Shown one piece after another: positions 1 through 8,326 of a stretch of 64,000 bases of DNA (positions are counted from its first letter, which is position 1; the number at the start of each line of letters is the position of its first letter). This stretch comes from Pyrofollis japonicus (lineage in GTDB: Archaea; Thermoproteota; Thermoprotei_A; Sulfolobales; Pyrodictiaceae): assembly GCF_033097485.1 (NCBI RefSeq), contig NZ_AP028634.1, positions 1,479,126-1,543,125 on the forward strand, in the 5' to 3' direction. A program made the position numbers and the translations under genes. The notes under the pieces were generated by a model. The model was given only the letters and a program-made list of their open reading frames with translations, was not told the origin of the DNA and made no database searches.

Positions 1-310
1 TTTTCCCGGGATCGAGGAGAATAAAGCCTTCGCGCAGCCTCGGTGTAGCCATGACTACTAGCTTACCTTGCTTGAGCGCAAGCAGTCTTACCCATTTTTG
101 GGGCGAGTCGGGATTAACTTTGATAATCCTAGCTCTCTTCCACTCCTCTAGGCTTGCAAGCCTATAAGCAGCCTTTTCCGCTCCTTCGAAATTTGGTATT
201 CTGCCATATACTGGGCGCGGAAACCTTGCAACGCCTCTTTCTTCAAGTAGTCTCCATATTCTTTTTCTTATAGAGTCTTTGACCTCTCTGGTTCTAGACT
301 TGCTGGACAT
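1..310 (-). CDS. 5-formyltetrahydrofolate cyclo-ligase-like protein (C-terminus cut by window edge)
   Basis: About 103 N-terminal residues are visible, starting at ATG 310; the rest runs off the left edge. The readable protein has the order RIWRLLEERGVARFP, then GRIPNFEGAE, then VNPDSPQ, then TPRLREGF. That order is typical of the MTHFS-like family (5-formyltetrahydrofolate cyclo-ligase and its archaeal relatives, which keep the fold but often have no proven substrate). The start is 3 nt beyond the stop of the nuclease-like gene upstream, so the two are probably co-transcribed. The family call is solid; true folate activity in this clade is not established, and residues further on are not visible. 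Confidence 0.75.
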   Translation of the reverse strand, partial: MSSKSRTREVKDSIRKRIWRLLEERGVARFPRPVYGRIPNFEGAEKAAYRLASLEEWKRARIIKVNPDSPQKWVRLLALKQGKLVVMATPRLREGFILLDPGK

Positions 311-313
311 GGC

Positions 314-1036
314 TTAGACACCGAGTTTTGATAAAAGTGAATTAAGTCTTTCAATATCGTTTTCAAGGGTTTCAATAAGGCCTTGAAGCCTATATCTAGC
401 TAGGAGCAAGAGTGCAAGTAAGCGTATGGAGCGGTATCCTCCTCTCCTTGCAAGAGGTGAAAGTGAACGAAGCCAAGCAACTACTCCGACAACCTCTTTC
501 ACATCCTTGTTGAGCAGGCGGGAAGCCTCATGGATCGAATCTGTGGATGCAATTGCTTTAATATAGTCTAGGTACTCTGTTCTCGGCTTTATGGTGGGGT
601 CAAGTAAGATACGAATCGCCTCTGAGAAGGCTTCGAACGAAGCCCCATAAACTATTTCTTCTAATTCCTCGGCATCTACGAGAAACACATCGCTAAGCTC
701 AATAACTTTTACCCCTAGTTTCTCGGCAACAATCTTTGCAGCGTCGTCGGCGAATCCCTTACAAATAGCAAGAGGCTTCATTCCAAGGAGCTTTGCATTA
801 CTATAGACTTGCCTTACACCATGTACATCTAACCGTCCAGCTTTAACCTCAACGGCATAATACTCGTTATCTGGACCTATAGCTATGGCATCAACCTCGC
901 CTACCTCAACATCATCAATAACGATTCTCTTATGTGTCTCAATAATGCGGTATCCCATTTCCTCTAGTAACCTAAAGGCGATTCGTTCACTTGCATGCCA
1001 TCTACGTTTGCCACTGAGCTCCTTAAGCCCTGACAA
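314..1036 (-). CDS. Predicted PD-(D/E)XK (RecB-like) nuclease
   Basis: A 240-residue protein from a TTG start. Residues 1-100 look like a restriction-endonuclease fold: an early helix (ASERIAFRLLEEMGY), then GEVDAIAIGP and YYAVEVKAGRLD. This gives the D...ExK pattern of RecB-family and Holliday-junction-resolvase-like nucleases, followed by a helix with conserved Q and K. The C-terminal 120 residues are helical and could be a winged-helix or protein-interaction part. Many archaeal genomes carry such orphan nucleases. It is translated just before the cyclo-ligase-like gene, with no clear functional link. Substrate is unknown. Confidence 0.6.
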   Translation of the reverse strand: MSGLKELSGKRRWHASERIAFRLLEEMGYRIIETHKRIVIDDVEVGEVDAIAIGPDNEYYAVEVKAGRLDVHGVRQVYSNAKLLGMKPLAICKGFADDAAKIVAEKLGVKVIELSDVFLVDAEELEEIVYGASFEAFSEAIRILLDPTIKPRTEYLDYIKAIASTDSIHEASRLLNKDVKEVVGVVAWLRSLSPLARRGGYRSIRLLALLLLARYRLQGLIETLENDIERLNSLLSKLGV

Positions 1037-1129
1037 GGCAAAGTGGCCTCATAGACCCAGCTCTCTTCTATGCGGGTTGGCTTTAAAGTCTGTTTAATTA
1101 GAATGTGTACATCATTGGGGTGGGTGTTG

Positions 1130-2071
1130 GTGAAGGCTGATAGGGAGGAATTCTTAAAGGAGCCGGTAAGTGATGTGAAGGTAACAAAGTCAATGAGCAT
1201 AACAGATCTAATAGAAGCTTATAATAAAATACACGGGTTTATGGCTGGCCATCTCGTTAGAGCAATAGAGATTCTACGAAAATGCCTTCAAGACTCAGAT
1301 CTAAGAGTAATATCATTTACCGCAAACCTGGTGGCCACCGGGCTGCGCGGCATCTTTACCCAACTTATTGAGAAAGGTGTATTCAACCTAGTAGTTACTA
1401 CATGCGGTACAATAGATCACGATATTGCAAGATCCTTTGGTGGAACGTATTATAAAGGCTATTTTGAAGCTGATGATCGCATGCTTAGGGATCTTGAAAT
1501 ACACAGGCTAGGCAATGTGTTTATACCGGTAGAAAACTATGGGCCTCTTATCGAGAAGGTTGTATATAGTACGCTTGACGAGCTTGACCGTAATAAAGAA
1601 TGGGCTATATATGAGATATTAGATGAGATAGGGAAGAGAACTAACGACGAGAATAGTATTTTGAGGGCTGCGCATCTGCACGGTGTACCAATAATAGTTC
1701 CAGGTTACCTTGACGGCGCATTTGGCACAGCACTATTTACTTATACACAGATACATAAGGATTTACATGTAAACCCGTTTAAGGACGAGGAAGTAATGGC
1801 GGAGAAATTCTTTCACTCAAAGAAGGCAACAGCCCTAATAATAGGTGGAGGGATTAGCAAGCATCACACAATATGGTGGGCACAGTTTAGGGAAGGCTTA
1901 GATTGCGCAGTATATCTTACAACAGCAGTAGAATATGACGGAAGCCTCAGTGGAGCCCATCCCAGGGAGGCCATTAGCTGGGGCAAGATAAGGCCGGAGG
2001 CAAACCATGTGGTAGTATACGGCGATGCTACGATATTATTGCCGATACTCACGGCCGCAATCATCGAGTGA
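1130..2071 (+). CDS. dhs: Deoxyhypusine synthase
   Basis: This enzyme transfers the aminobutyl group of spermidine to a lysine of aIF5A, the first step of hypusine modification. Family motifs are clear: FTANLVATGLRG, the NAD-site VTTCGTIDHD, HGVPIIVPG, and near the C-terminus EYDGSLSGAHPREAISWGKI, which contains the active-site lysine (WGK), followed by GDATILLPIL. The open frame reaches 1070, but a TATA-like CTTTAAAG at about 1081-1088 predicts transcription from about 1110, so a GTG/TTG start near 1127-1130 behind GGGGTGGGTG is preferred. The 3' end overlaps the convergent methyltransferase gene by 11 nt. Polyamine genes that could supply its substrate lie at 10.6 and 16 kb. Confidence 0.92.
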   Translation: MKADREEFLKEPVSDVKVTKSMSITDLIEAYNKIHGFMAGHLVRAIEILRKCLQDSDLRVISFTANLVATGLRGIFTQLIEKGVFNLVVTTCGTIDHDIARSFGGTYYKGYFEADDRMLRDLEIHRLGNVFIPVENYGPLIEKVVYSTLDELDRNKEWAIYEILDEIGKRTNDENSILRAAHLHGVPIIVPGYLDGAFGTALFTYTQIHKDLHVNPFKDEEVMAEKFFHSKKATALIIGGGISKHHTIWWAQFREGLDCAVYLTTAVEYDGSLSGAHPREAISWGKIRPEANHVVVYGDATILLPILTAAIIE

Positions 2072-2597
2072 TTAACGGTTTATAACTTATTCCTGATACG
2101 TATAGATATATTGTCCTAAGGAGTCCTCCTATATAGTGTTTTTCGATGTGCACAGGCCGCCATCCTGGTATCTCGAAATCAAGTGTAATTACTCGCGTTC
2201 CTGGCCTCAGTTCTAGCTCGAGCTTAGGCCTTAAGGCCGCGTTTATCCTCGTTAATAAGTACATATAGACCACAGTTGCCTTCGATAAGTCTACGTTAAA
2301 GAAGCTATCATTTATAAATTCAATTAAGTCTTTAACTCCTGCTCTTCTCGCATTTTCCTTAGCCTTCTCGATTAAATCCTTACGAATCTCAACACATACC
2401 GCTCTTGCTCCCCGTCGCGCAGCCTCAACTGCAACTCTGCCATCACCGCAGCCCAAGTCAAAGAAAACGTCACCTTCACCAACACGCGCAACCCTCATTA
2501 TATGGTCAATTAGCTTCATGCGTGTAGGAACCCATGGTACGTCATATGACCCTATCTCAGCAAGCGGTAGAACTGCGAAGATTCCTGCAAATCTCAT
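2061..2597 (-). CDS. aKMT-like protein lysine methyltransferase
   Basis: A 178-residue class I SAM-dependent methyltransferase. Motif I is DLGCGDGRVAVEAA and motif II ends in CVEI. The C-terminal half (FFNVDLSKATVVYMYLL, then LELELRPGTRVITLDFEIPGW) follows the layout of the small crenarchaeal protein lysine methyltransferases (aKMT, related to Dot1 core domains). Those enzymes methylate chromatin proteins such as Cren7 and many other proteins. The resemblance is strong along the whole length, but the substrate is an inference. It is transcribed from the opposite strand to dhs, with overlapping 3' ends. Confidence 0.7.
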   Translation of the reverse strand: MRFAGIFAVLPLAEIGSYDVPWVPTRMKLIDHIMRVARVGEGDVFFDLGCGDGRVAVEAARRGARAVCVEIRKDLIEKAKENARRAGVKDLIEFINDSFFNVDLSKATVVYMYLLTRINAALRPKLELELRPGTRVITLDFEIPGWRPVHIEKHYIGGLLRTIYLYVSGISYKPLITR

Positions 2598-2693
2598 CGC
2601 AGCGCACCTCTTACTTCATCCACTCTTTTAATGATTCTCTAATTTTGCAGCCTATTAGTTTTTGAAGTCTCAGAGCAGTTAGTAGGCATATAC

Positions 2694-3473
2694 TTGGTAA
2701 AGTCTATGCAAGTGCGGAGGGCTTCAAGCCGCGTACTTGTTGACAATATATGGCTTTGCATAATACGTGACATCGAATCAATAGTTGACGTTTATCGGCG
2801 CATGAACAAGATAATGTCTCTAGGTCTAGACAACAAGGTTCGTAGAGAAGCAATAGAGAAGATGTGCTTCAGTATAAAGAAGCACTACTATAGTTCCAGT
2901 AGGAGACAACCAATAATCATAGATGTGGGCTCTGGACCAGGAGACTCGATTGAAAAAATATTTGAATTATGTTGGGATACGCCGGGCTATGTAATAGCGG
3001 TTGACCCGTCCTCTAAACTACTTAGTAATATACCGTCAAGCGCTCTATGTGATAAGGTTGTCGGTGTAGCTGAAAATCTACCTATTAGGAACAAGAGTGT
3101 TAAAGGAGTCTCCTCTTTCTACGCTGCACGCGATTTTAAGAATCTTGACGAGGCGCTACAAGAGTTTATACGAGTAATTGATAATGGTGTGATAGCAGTA
3201 GGTGACATCTTCTTACCCGATAATATTATCTATAGAGGCCTCGTAAGGATGTGGATATGCTTAATTGTTCCCGTACTTGCACTTGTGTTTGCAACTAGGA
3301 GATGGAGGCACTATCTAGGCCTATGTAATAGCATTAGGGGATGGATTAGTGCCAAGAAACTCAAGGAACTATTGATAACCTACGGTGATGGGGGTATAAC
3401 TAGTATCGGTGTAAAGGAGTTCGTATTGGGTGGTCTAGGATATGTCGTTGCACGAGTCAGAAAAGCTAAGTAA
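2694..3473 (+). CDS. UbiE/MenG-like class I methyltransferase with membrane helix
   Basis: A 259-residue SAM-dependent methyltransferase. The SAM motif is IIDVGSGPGDS, with AVDPSSKLL as the acidic second strand and AENLPI/SFYAARDF further on. Residues about 180-200 (VRMWICLIVPVLALVFA) form a hydrophobic helix, so the protein may act at the membrane on a lipophilic substrate such as a quinone precursor. Its 3' end overlaps the flavin prenyltransferase gene by 32 nt, suggesting coupled translation. Together they hint at isoprenoid quinone synthesis or another prenyl/aromatic pathway. Start TTG 2694; ATG 2706 is an alternative. Confidence 0.65.
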   Translation: MVKSMQVRRASSRVLVDNIWLCIIRDIESIVDVYRRMNKIMSLGLDNKVRREAIEKMCFSIKKHYYSSSRRQPIIIDVGSGPGDSIEKIFELCWDTPGYVIAVDPSSKLLSNIPSSALCDKVVGVAENLPIRNKSVKGVSSFYAARDFKNLDEALQEFIRVIDNGVIAVGDIFLPDNIIYRGLVRMWICLIVPVLALVFATRRWRHYLGLCNSIRGWISAKKLKELLITYGDGGITSIGVKEFVLGGLGYVVARVRKAK

Positions 3474-4026
3474 GGTTGTGGTCGCAATTACCGGTGCTAG
3501 TGGAATAGTATATGGACTTAGGCTAGTCAAAATACTAAGCAATAATGGCCTCCTCGATGGAGTTATATACACACGTAGTGCTGTTGCCGTAGCGAAGCAT
3601 GAGGAGGGAATAGATCTAGAGAATCTGCTTAAGAAGTTTACCCGTAGAGTCTACTCTGAGGATAGATGGGATGCTCCTTATGCAAGCAGCAGTAATACCC
3701 CTGGAGCATTGGTAATTGCCCCTTGCAGTATGAACACGTTAGCAAAGATAGCAAACGGGATTCAAGATAACCTCGTTACACGTGCGGCGAACTCCGTTCT
3801 ACGCTTAAAGAGAAGGCTCGTGCTCGTTATCCGTGAGACACCCCTAGGAATTGCAGAGATAGAGAATATGCTTAAAGCCGCAATTAGGGGGGCAGTGATA
3901 TTACCTGCATCACCAGGATTCTATACTAAGCCTAAGAGCATTGACGACTTGATAAACTTTATTGTAGGTAAGGTACTGGACGTCCTAAACCTAGAACATA
4001 ATTTGTATAAACGATGGGGGGAATAG
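3442..4026 (+). CDS. ubiX: UbiX-family flavin prenyltransferase
   Basis: UbiX joins a dimethylallyl group to FMN, making prenylated FMN, the cofactor of UbiD decarboxylases. The 194-residue protein has all family hallmarks: AITGASGIVYGLRL at the N-terminus, the Ser/Asn pocket in ASSSNTPGALVIAPCSMN, TLAKIANGIQDNLVTRAA, the RETPL phosphate-binding motif and LPASPGFY. The start lies inside the 3' end of the methyltransferase gene, so the two are likely translated together. No UbiD partner is in the window. The family call is firm; the downstream pathway is inferred. Confidence 0.88.
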   Translation: MSLHESEKLSKVVVAITGASGIVYGLRLVKILSNNGLLDGVIYTRSAVAVAKHEEGIDLENLLKKFTRRVYSEDRWDAPYASSSNTPGALVIAPCSMNTLAKIANGIQDNLVTRAANSVLRLKRRLVLVIRETPLGIAEIENMLKAAIRGAVILPASPGFYTKPKSIDDLINFIVGKVLDVLNLEHNLYKRWGE

Positions 4027-4047
4027 GGTTACTAGTCCTTCTATACG

Positions 4048-4539
4048 TTATATTTCCTCGTCAAAGTAGTAGCCACGCCTCTTCATAAGCCTTTCGACTT
4101 TCGACATCTCGTTCTCCTCTTTCGCTATTTCGCTTTCTAACTCCTCTATGCGGGTCTCTTTCTGCCCTTTCTCCTTCGCGTATAAACACGTGCCATCGGG
4201 TAGTAGTGCCTTTAGGGCACACGCTGCGTACTGGCATGACCCTCCTATGCATTCATCTCCTATCCATCTGCAATAGGCAACTCTATGCATTTTTCCGTGA
4301 GACGGCTTACGTACAACCGTTAGGGCGTTCTTGAGACAACGGAAATACGGGCATAGTGGATTGCACCTTCCATCTGGAAGTGGCATAGGTCTTGGCTTGC
4401 CACCGCCTCTTTCTCTTCTTTCGCCTCCTCTCGGTCTGCGAGGAGGTCCACCGCCTCTTCTAAATGACAAGAGAGCCACCCCATTCATGATAATAGTATA
4501 GCCGGTACATCCCTGATTCCATATTCTGCCGTGGAACAT
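4048..4539 (-). CDS. Cys-rich protein with Gly/Arg segment and coiled-coil tail
   Basis: Not assigned to a family. Residues 27-50 are Gly/Arg/Pro-rich (RRGGGPPRRPRGG...), as in RNA-binding tails. Residues about 58-118 hold a set of cysteines (CNPLCPYFRC, then YCRWIGDECIGGSCQYAACALK, then GTCLY), enough for two zinc or iron-sulphur sites. The last 40 residues are charged and helical (RIEELESEIAKEENEMSKVERL), probably a coiled coil. An internal ATG at 4488 could be the true start. It lies next to endA on the same strand but 48 nt downstream of it, so co-transcription is possible. A role in RNA metabolism would be a guess. Confidence 0.55.
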   Translation of the reverse strand: MFHGRIWNQGCTGYTIIMNGVALLSFRRGGGPPRRPRGGERRERGGGKPRPMPLPDGRCNPLCPYFRCLKNALTVVRKPSHGKMHRVAYCRWIGDECIGGSCQYAACALKALLPDGTCLYAKEKGQKETRIEELESEIAKEENEMSKVERLMKRRGYYFDEEI

Positions 4540-4587
4540 AGTGTTCTTCTAGGGCTAGCCAAGTAGTAGTTGGATTAGAGCAAGTTA

Positions 4588-5163
4588 TTAGAGCTTGCTC
4601 CACCTAAACATTAAGTACCTCGTCTTGGTTTCACCGGGACCTGCAATCGCTATTATAAATGCTTTTCGTACACTATGGCTCAGTCTTCCAGCTCTAACTA
4701 TATCTAAAGGATCTATAGATTCCAGTGCATTGAGTACATGTACAAGGTATGGAGCATGCTCTATGCCTGGCCCTTTTTCATAGACGGCGAAATCTGCTCC
4801 GAACTTGAGCCCCGAGCGTACAATATAGCCTTGATCCCTAAGCTCTTTGTATACCTTATATATCAGTCTAAATCTCGGCACCATGGACTCGGCTCGTTTA
4901 ATCAGACTATTTTTGTCAACCTTATTGTTATTTTCATCGATTATTTCAATAATATTATTTTCTAGGAGATATAAGGCTTCAACAAGACTGAGTTCGAGAG
5001 GAGCATTAAAATCCACGCTCCTTGGTTTAGGTATACCGAGAGGCTTACCATAGAATCCCGCCTTATAGAGACTTTGAGCCGCCTCAACATCAAATATTAT
5101 AACACGCAATCCTAGAAGTCTGCCCTTTATCCTCTTCTTCTCTAATACCTCGCTGGAAGCCAA
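4588..5163 (-). CDS. endA: tRNA-splicing endonuclease, catalytic subunit
   Basis: It cuts introns from pre-tRNAs at bulge-helix-bulge structures. The 191-residue protein has an N-terminal mixed domain and a C-terminal catalytic domain with the expected triad: Tyr in FAVYEKGPG, His in IEHAPYLVHV and Lys in SVRKAFIIAIAG. Length fits the single-domain subunit; in Crenarchaeota the enzyme is usually a heterotetramer with a second, non-catalytic subunit, not seen here. Start TTG 5163 lies just behind a GGTGAT site. The tRNA in this window has no intron. Confidence 0.88.
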   Translation of the reverse strand: MASSEVLEKKRIKGRLLGLRVIIFDVEAAQSLYKAGFYGKPLGIPKPRSVDFNAPLELSLVEALYLLENNIIEIIDENNNKVDKNSLIKRAESMVPRFRLIYKVYKELRDQGYIVRSGLKFGADFAVYEKGPGIEHAPYLVHVLNALESIDPLDIVRAGRLSHSVRKAFIIAIAGPGETKTRYLMFRWSKL

Positions 5164-5312
5164 GAACTATCACCAGTGCAGCCCCATTCGTATAAAGCAA
5201 TTTTCCTAGATTATTGGTAAGGATTATTAACAAGACATCTGAAACATAAGATAAGTAGCAAACAAGCTATTTAATAATATCATAAAATAATTAGTTTTCC
5301 GTTTCCACTAGG

Positions 5313-6011
5313 TTACGCTTTCATTGCCTGGAACAATGCAAGGAATTTTATATCCTCGGATAAGTCTCTTAAGAGATCAGCAAGATCTTCAACCATGTCT
5401 ATTATATCTCTGAAGAGCATTAGTGTCACAAGGTCATCTCTTAGTTCACGATATATACTATATGTTAACTTGCGATAGAGTGAATCAATTTCGTCCTCTA
5501 CACTCGAGACATTTTGAGATATTTCATAGCTCTTCTTTGGATTTGTTGTCAAGTTTTCTACAGCGTTTTCGAGAGATAAATATTCCTGTCTAATCTTGTC
5601 CGTCATTTTAATCAGATCATCAAGTATTTCTCTGCTAAATGTCTTGTTTACGTTTGATGCAAGAAGATATGCGCGATAGGTTATTCCTTCAATTACTTGA
5701 GCTACGCGCGTTATGTTAAGGAATATATCCCTGTACAGATTATTTGTTACTAATAGGTCACCTAATCTAGCAAGGTATGATAGAATATCCTCTTTCATGT
5801 TCTCAATTCTATCTTTAAGACTCTTCACCTCTTCATAGAGTTTGCCAAGCTCCTCGGTTTTTCCCTCACTAAGTCTACTTATTGCGTCATAAACGAGCAT
5901 TACTGGTTGACGCACGGTTCTAACCATTCCAAGTAGCTGCTCATTTAGATTCTCCTCTGCAAGCGAGCGCTGCTTACGCCGCTCAAGATCATAGTCATAA
6001 TACTCAGCCAA
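5313..6011 (-). CDS. PhoU-like (DUF47-like) helical protein
   Basis: A 232-residue, almost entirely helical, acidic protein. The C-terminal stretch LMLFRDIIDMVEDLADLLRDLSEDI has the spacing of acidic residues seen at the metal-binding helices of PhoU and DUF47 proteins, which accompany phosphate uptake systems. The middle region contains long amphipathic helices. No Pit or Pst transporter is adjacent, so a link to phosphate is only a family inference. It is divergent from the radical SAM gene; the shared region carries a tandem 10-bp repeat. A second helical protein lies at 7.8-8.2 kb. Confidence 0.45.
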   Translation of the reverse strand: MAEYYDYDLERRKQRSLAEENLNEQLLGMVRTVRQPVMLVYDAISRLSEGKTEELGKLYEEVKSLKDRIENMKEDILSYLARLGDLLVTNNLYRDIFLNITRVAQVIEGITYRAYLLASNVNKTFSREILDDLIKMTDKIRQEYLSLENAVENLTTNPKKSYEISQNVSSVEDEIDSLYRKLTYSIYRELRDDLVTLMLFRDIIDMVEDLADLLRDLSEDIKFLALFQAMKA

Positions 6012-6043
6012 CAGTCTTCTCCCGGTTTGGGAATAGCCTATGA

Positions 6044-6063
6044 TAGAGGTATATAGAGGTATT
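6044..6063. repeat. Tandem 10-bp repeat in a divergent promoter region
   Basis: TAGAGGTATA at 6044-6053 is followed directly by TAGAGGTATT at 6054-6063. It sits between the divergent starts of the PhoU-like gene (6011, minus) and the radical SAM gene (6123, plus). On the minus strand it includes a TATA-like CTATATACC about 40 nt from the start. It may be a regulator site or only promoter sequence. Confidence 0.4.
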
Positions 6064-6122
6064 TAGCGGCTGTTTGATAGAACTATGCAAACAGACAGGT
6101 AAGGAAGGAAGGGAATAACATT

Positions 6123-7718
6123 ATGGACGTTCTAATGGTTGATGCGCTCGGGACGTCTAGTTACGGTAAGAGACAAGTGACAATTGATGTAATTGGTGCT
6201 GGCCCAAGAACCGTAGTAGGTGTTTTAGAAAAAAACGGTATAAACGCTGATCTAGTGACGTCAGACTATGTAATCAAAAACAAGCACATAGTCAAAAACT
6301 ATGATGTGCTAATGATAAGCGCTATGAGCGTTGACATAGAAACAGTAAGAAGAATAATTAAGCTATGGAAAAGAGACTATCCATATAAGCCGGTCATTGT
6401 AGGAGGGCCCATAGCTTTAGACCCGAATTCCATTACATATACAGGTGCGGATGTGGCTATACATGGAGAATCCGAGCCCGTTATTGGACAAATTTTTAGT
6501 GAAGAAATAATCAGTAACAGAGGCATTGACTATGAAAGATTATCGAAAGTGTGCGGTGTTGCCTATTTTGATAGGCATAGTGGCAATATCAGAGTAAACT
6601 CACGATGTCCCATAATGCCCCGTCGCATATGGGAACAGTATCGTCCTAGTACACGCATAATACGATCGTACCCCTTCTACTGGGCGGCGAGGGTTTATGT
6701 TGAAGTTGTGCGAGGATGCAGTAACTATAACTTTCCGAATATGGAGGAGATTTTGCCAAAGAACTTGCTACCGAGCAAGCCGAAGCCGGGATGTGCGTAC
6801 TGTAGTGTAATTCATTTATGGGGATATGCAAGGAGTCGCTCAATAAGCCTTGTTTATGACGAGGTAAAGGCGCTAATAGATGAGGGTGTAAGACGCATAG
6901 TCCTAAGCGGACCCGATTTCCTAGACTATGGAAGAGACTGGCTCGTAGAGCCGAGGCCGCTTGTTAACCCATATAAGCCGCCGCCAAATACTGAAGCAAT
7001 AGAGGGATTGCTTAAAAGACTTCACAGCATCCCCGAAGTAGCTAACGGAGAAGTATCTATAATGGTTGAGAATGCTAAGCCCAATTTAGTTACAGATGAG
7101 GTTGCAAGAATTCTTGGAAAGTATCTAAGGGGGACACCAATACATATTGGAGCAGAGGTAGGTAACGATAAACTTCTAAAGCTTCTTGGAAGGCCTGCCC
7201 TAACTCACGACGTATATCGTGCAGTAAAATTGCTAAAACAGTACGGGTTACGGCCATATGTATATGTAATGTATTGCTTGCCTGGTGAGAACGAAGAAGT
7301 TATACAGCAAACCGTGCAGTACATGGAGAGGCTCTATAGGCTTGGTGCAGAAAAGATTACTGCTTATAAATTTATGCCGCTTCCAGGTTCTTATCTTGAA
7401 AAACTAGTGGGGCACGAGATTCACTGCAGATCACCCCACCCCGTCAAGCTAAAATCTATAGAGATTAATAAGAAGGCGAAGCGCAGACTAATAGGACAAG
7501 TAGTGAAAGCAATAGTAGTCAATAAGAGTAAGCGCTTTAGAGGCTACATAGCGTACCCTCTCTCACATGGTCCTGTTATTGTTATACGACTCGGAAAAGG
7601 CCTTAGACCTGGATGCTTGATTAAGGCAAGAATAACCGATATAATAAGTGACAGAGTAGTTGAGGCAACTATTCTAGAAAGAATTAAGTGCTATGAACTA
7701 TACTCGTGGCCTCATTAG
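6123..7718 (+). CDS. B12-binding-domain radical SAM protein with TRAM-like C-terminus
   Basis: A 531-residue protein. Residues 1-130 form a Rossmann-like cobalamin-binding-type domain (VLEKNGINADLVTSDYVI, VLMISAMSVDIETVRRIIK, VIVGGPIAL, VAIHGESEPVI). The radical SAM core starts at VYVEVVRGC; the three cluster cysteines appear to be C199, C224 and C227, because 24 residues separate RGC from CAYC. That is far longer than the usual three-residue gap. The TIM-barrel continues (IVLSGPDF, IHIGAEVGNDKLLKLLGR, YVMYCLPGENEEV). Residues about 455-525 (RGYIAYPLSHGPVIVIRLG, ARITDIISDRVVEATI) resemble a TRAM RNA-binding domain. This suggests RNA modification, but the reaction is unknown. It stands alone between two minus-strand genes. 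Confidence 0.7.
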   Translation: MDVLMVDALGTSSYGKRQVTIDVIGAGPRTVVGVLEKNGINADLVTSDYVIKNKHIVKNYDVLMISAMSVDIETVRRIIKLWKRDYPYKPVIVGGPIALDPNSITYTGADVAIHGESEPVIGQIFSEEIISNRGIDYERLSKVCGVAYFDRHSGNIRVNSRCPIMPRRIWEQYRPSTRIIRSYPFYWAARVYVEVVRGCSNYNFPNMEEILPKNLLPSKPKPGCAYCSVIHLWGYARSRSISLVYDEVKALIDEGVRRIVLSGPDFLDYGRDWLVEPRPLVNPYKPPPNTEAIEGLLKRLHSIPEVANGEVSIMVENAKPNLVTDEVARILGKYLRGTPIHIGAEVGNDKLLKLLGRPALTHDVYRAVKLLKQYGLRPYVYVMYCLPGENEEVIQQTVQYMERLYRLGAEKITAYKFMPLPGSYLEKLVGHEIHCRSPHPVKLKSIEINKKAKRRLIGQVVKAIVVNKSKRFRGYIAYPLSHGPVIVIRLGKGLRPGCLIKARITDIISDRVVEATILERIKCYELYSWPH

Positions 7719-7755
7719 ACAGTTGACAAAATTACTCGCATTCATCTACACATAA

Positions 7756-8193
7756 CTAGTAATATCTATCAACAATGTCTTGTAGCTTTTCTACAAGCTT
7801 GTCTATTGATTCAAGATCTTCCCTCATGATTGCGATGTTATCGGTTAAGAGTCTCGCACCTTTCCTTGCAAGATAGATAGCTTTCTGTATTAACTCCCGC
7901 TCGTAAACCGTGCCAACGATTATCATGTACTCGCTCAGTGTTGCTATATTGTCTCTAACCTCTTTCTCAACATTATCTAGGTCAACCTTATCGCCGAGAG
8001 CTTTTACGAGGCGTGACCTCAATACGCGTAAACGCCTTAAATAATTCAGGGCGAGTATCTGCAACTCTTCATCCTCAAGATCTTTGCGAAGCTTGTTTAA
8101 AACCCTATTTAGCCTCCTTACGGTCCGCGCATGGGTATCAGTGACATCCTCGAGTGTTCTTAGCAGCTTATATGGATCAGCAATAGTTGTCAA
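7756..8193 (-). CDS. Small helical protein, function unknown
   Basis: A 145-residue protein made of amphipathic helices, with many Leu, Arg, Lys and Glu and no Cys. Segments such as RTVRRLNRVLNKLRKDLEDE and IAIMREDLESIDKLVEKLQD look like coiled coil or helical-bundle pieces. It starts at TTG 8193. I recognise no family. It resembles the PhoU-like protein at 5.3-6.0 kb in general character, but no clear sequence identity can be read by eye. The 130-nt spacer behind it is AT-rich and unremarkable. Confidence 0.55.
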   Translation of the reverse strand: MTTIADPYKLLRTLEDVTDTHARTVRRLNRVLNKLRKDLEDEELQILALNYLRRLRVLRSRLVKALGDKVDLDNVEKEVRDNIATLSEYMIIVGTVYERELIQKAIYLARKGARLLTDNIAIMREDLESIDKLVEKLQDIVDRYY

Positions 8194-8326
8194 GGCTCTC
8201 TATCCGTCAATAGGCAAAGAAGTAGGAAGCAGTTTATTAGGAATAATGCCAGAAGAATGTTCATAGAGCTGTGGGTAATAGTGTCGCAATTCGTTTAAAA
8301 TGTATTTTAGACCTGAAATTATAGAG

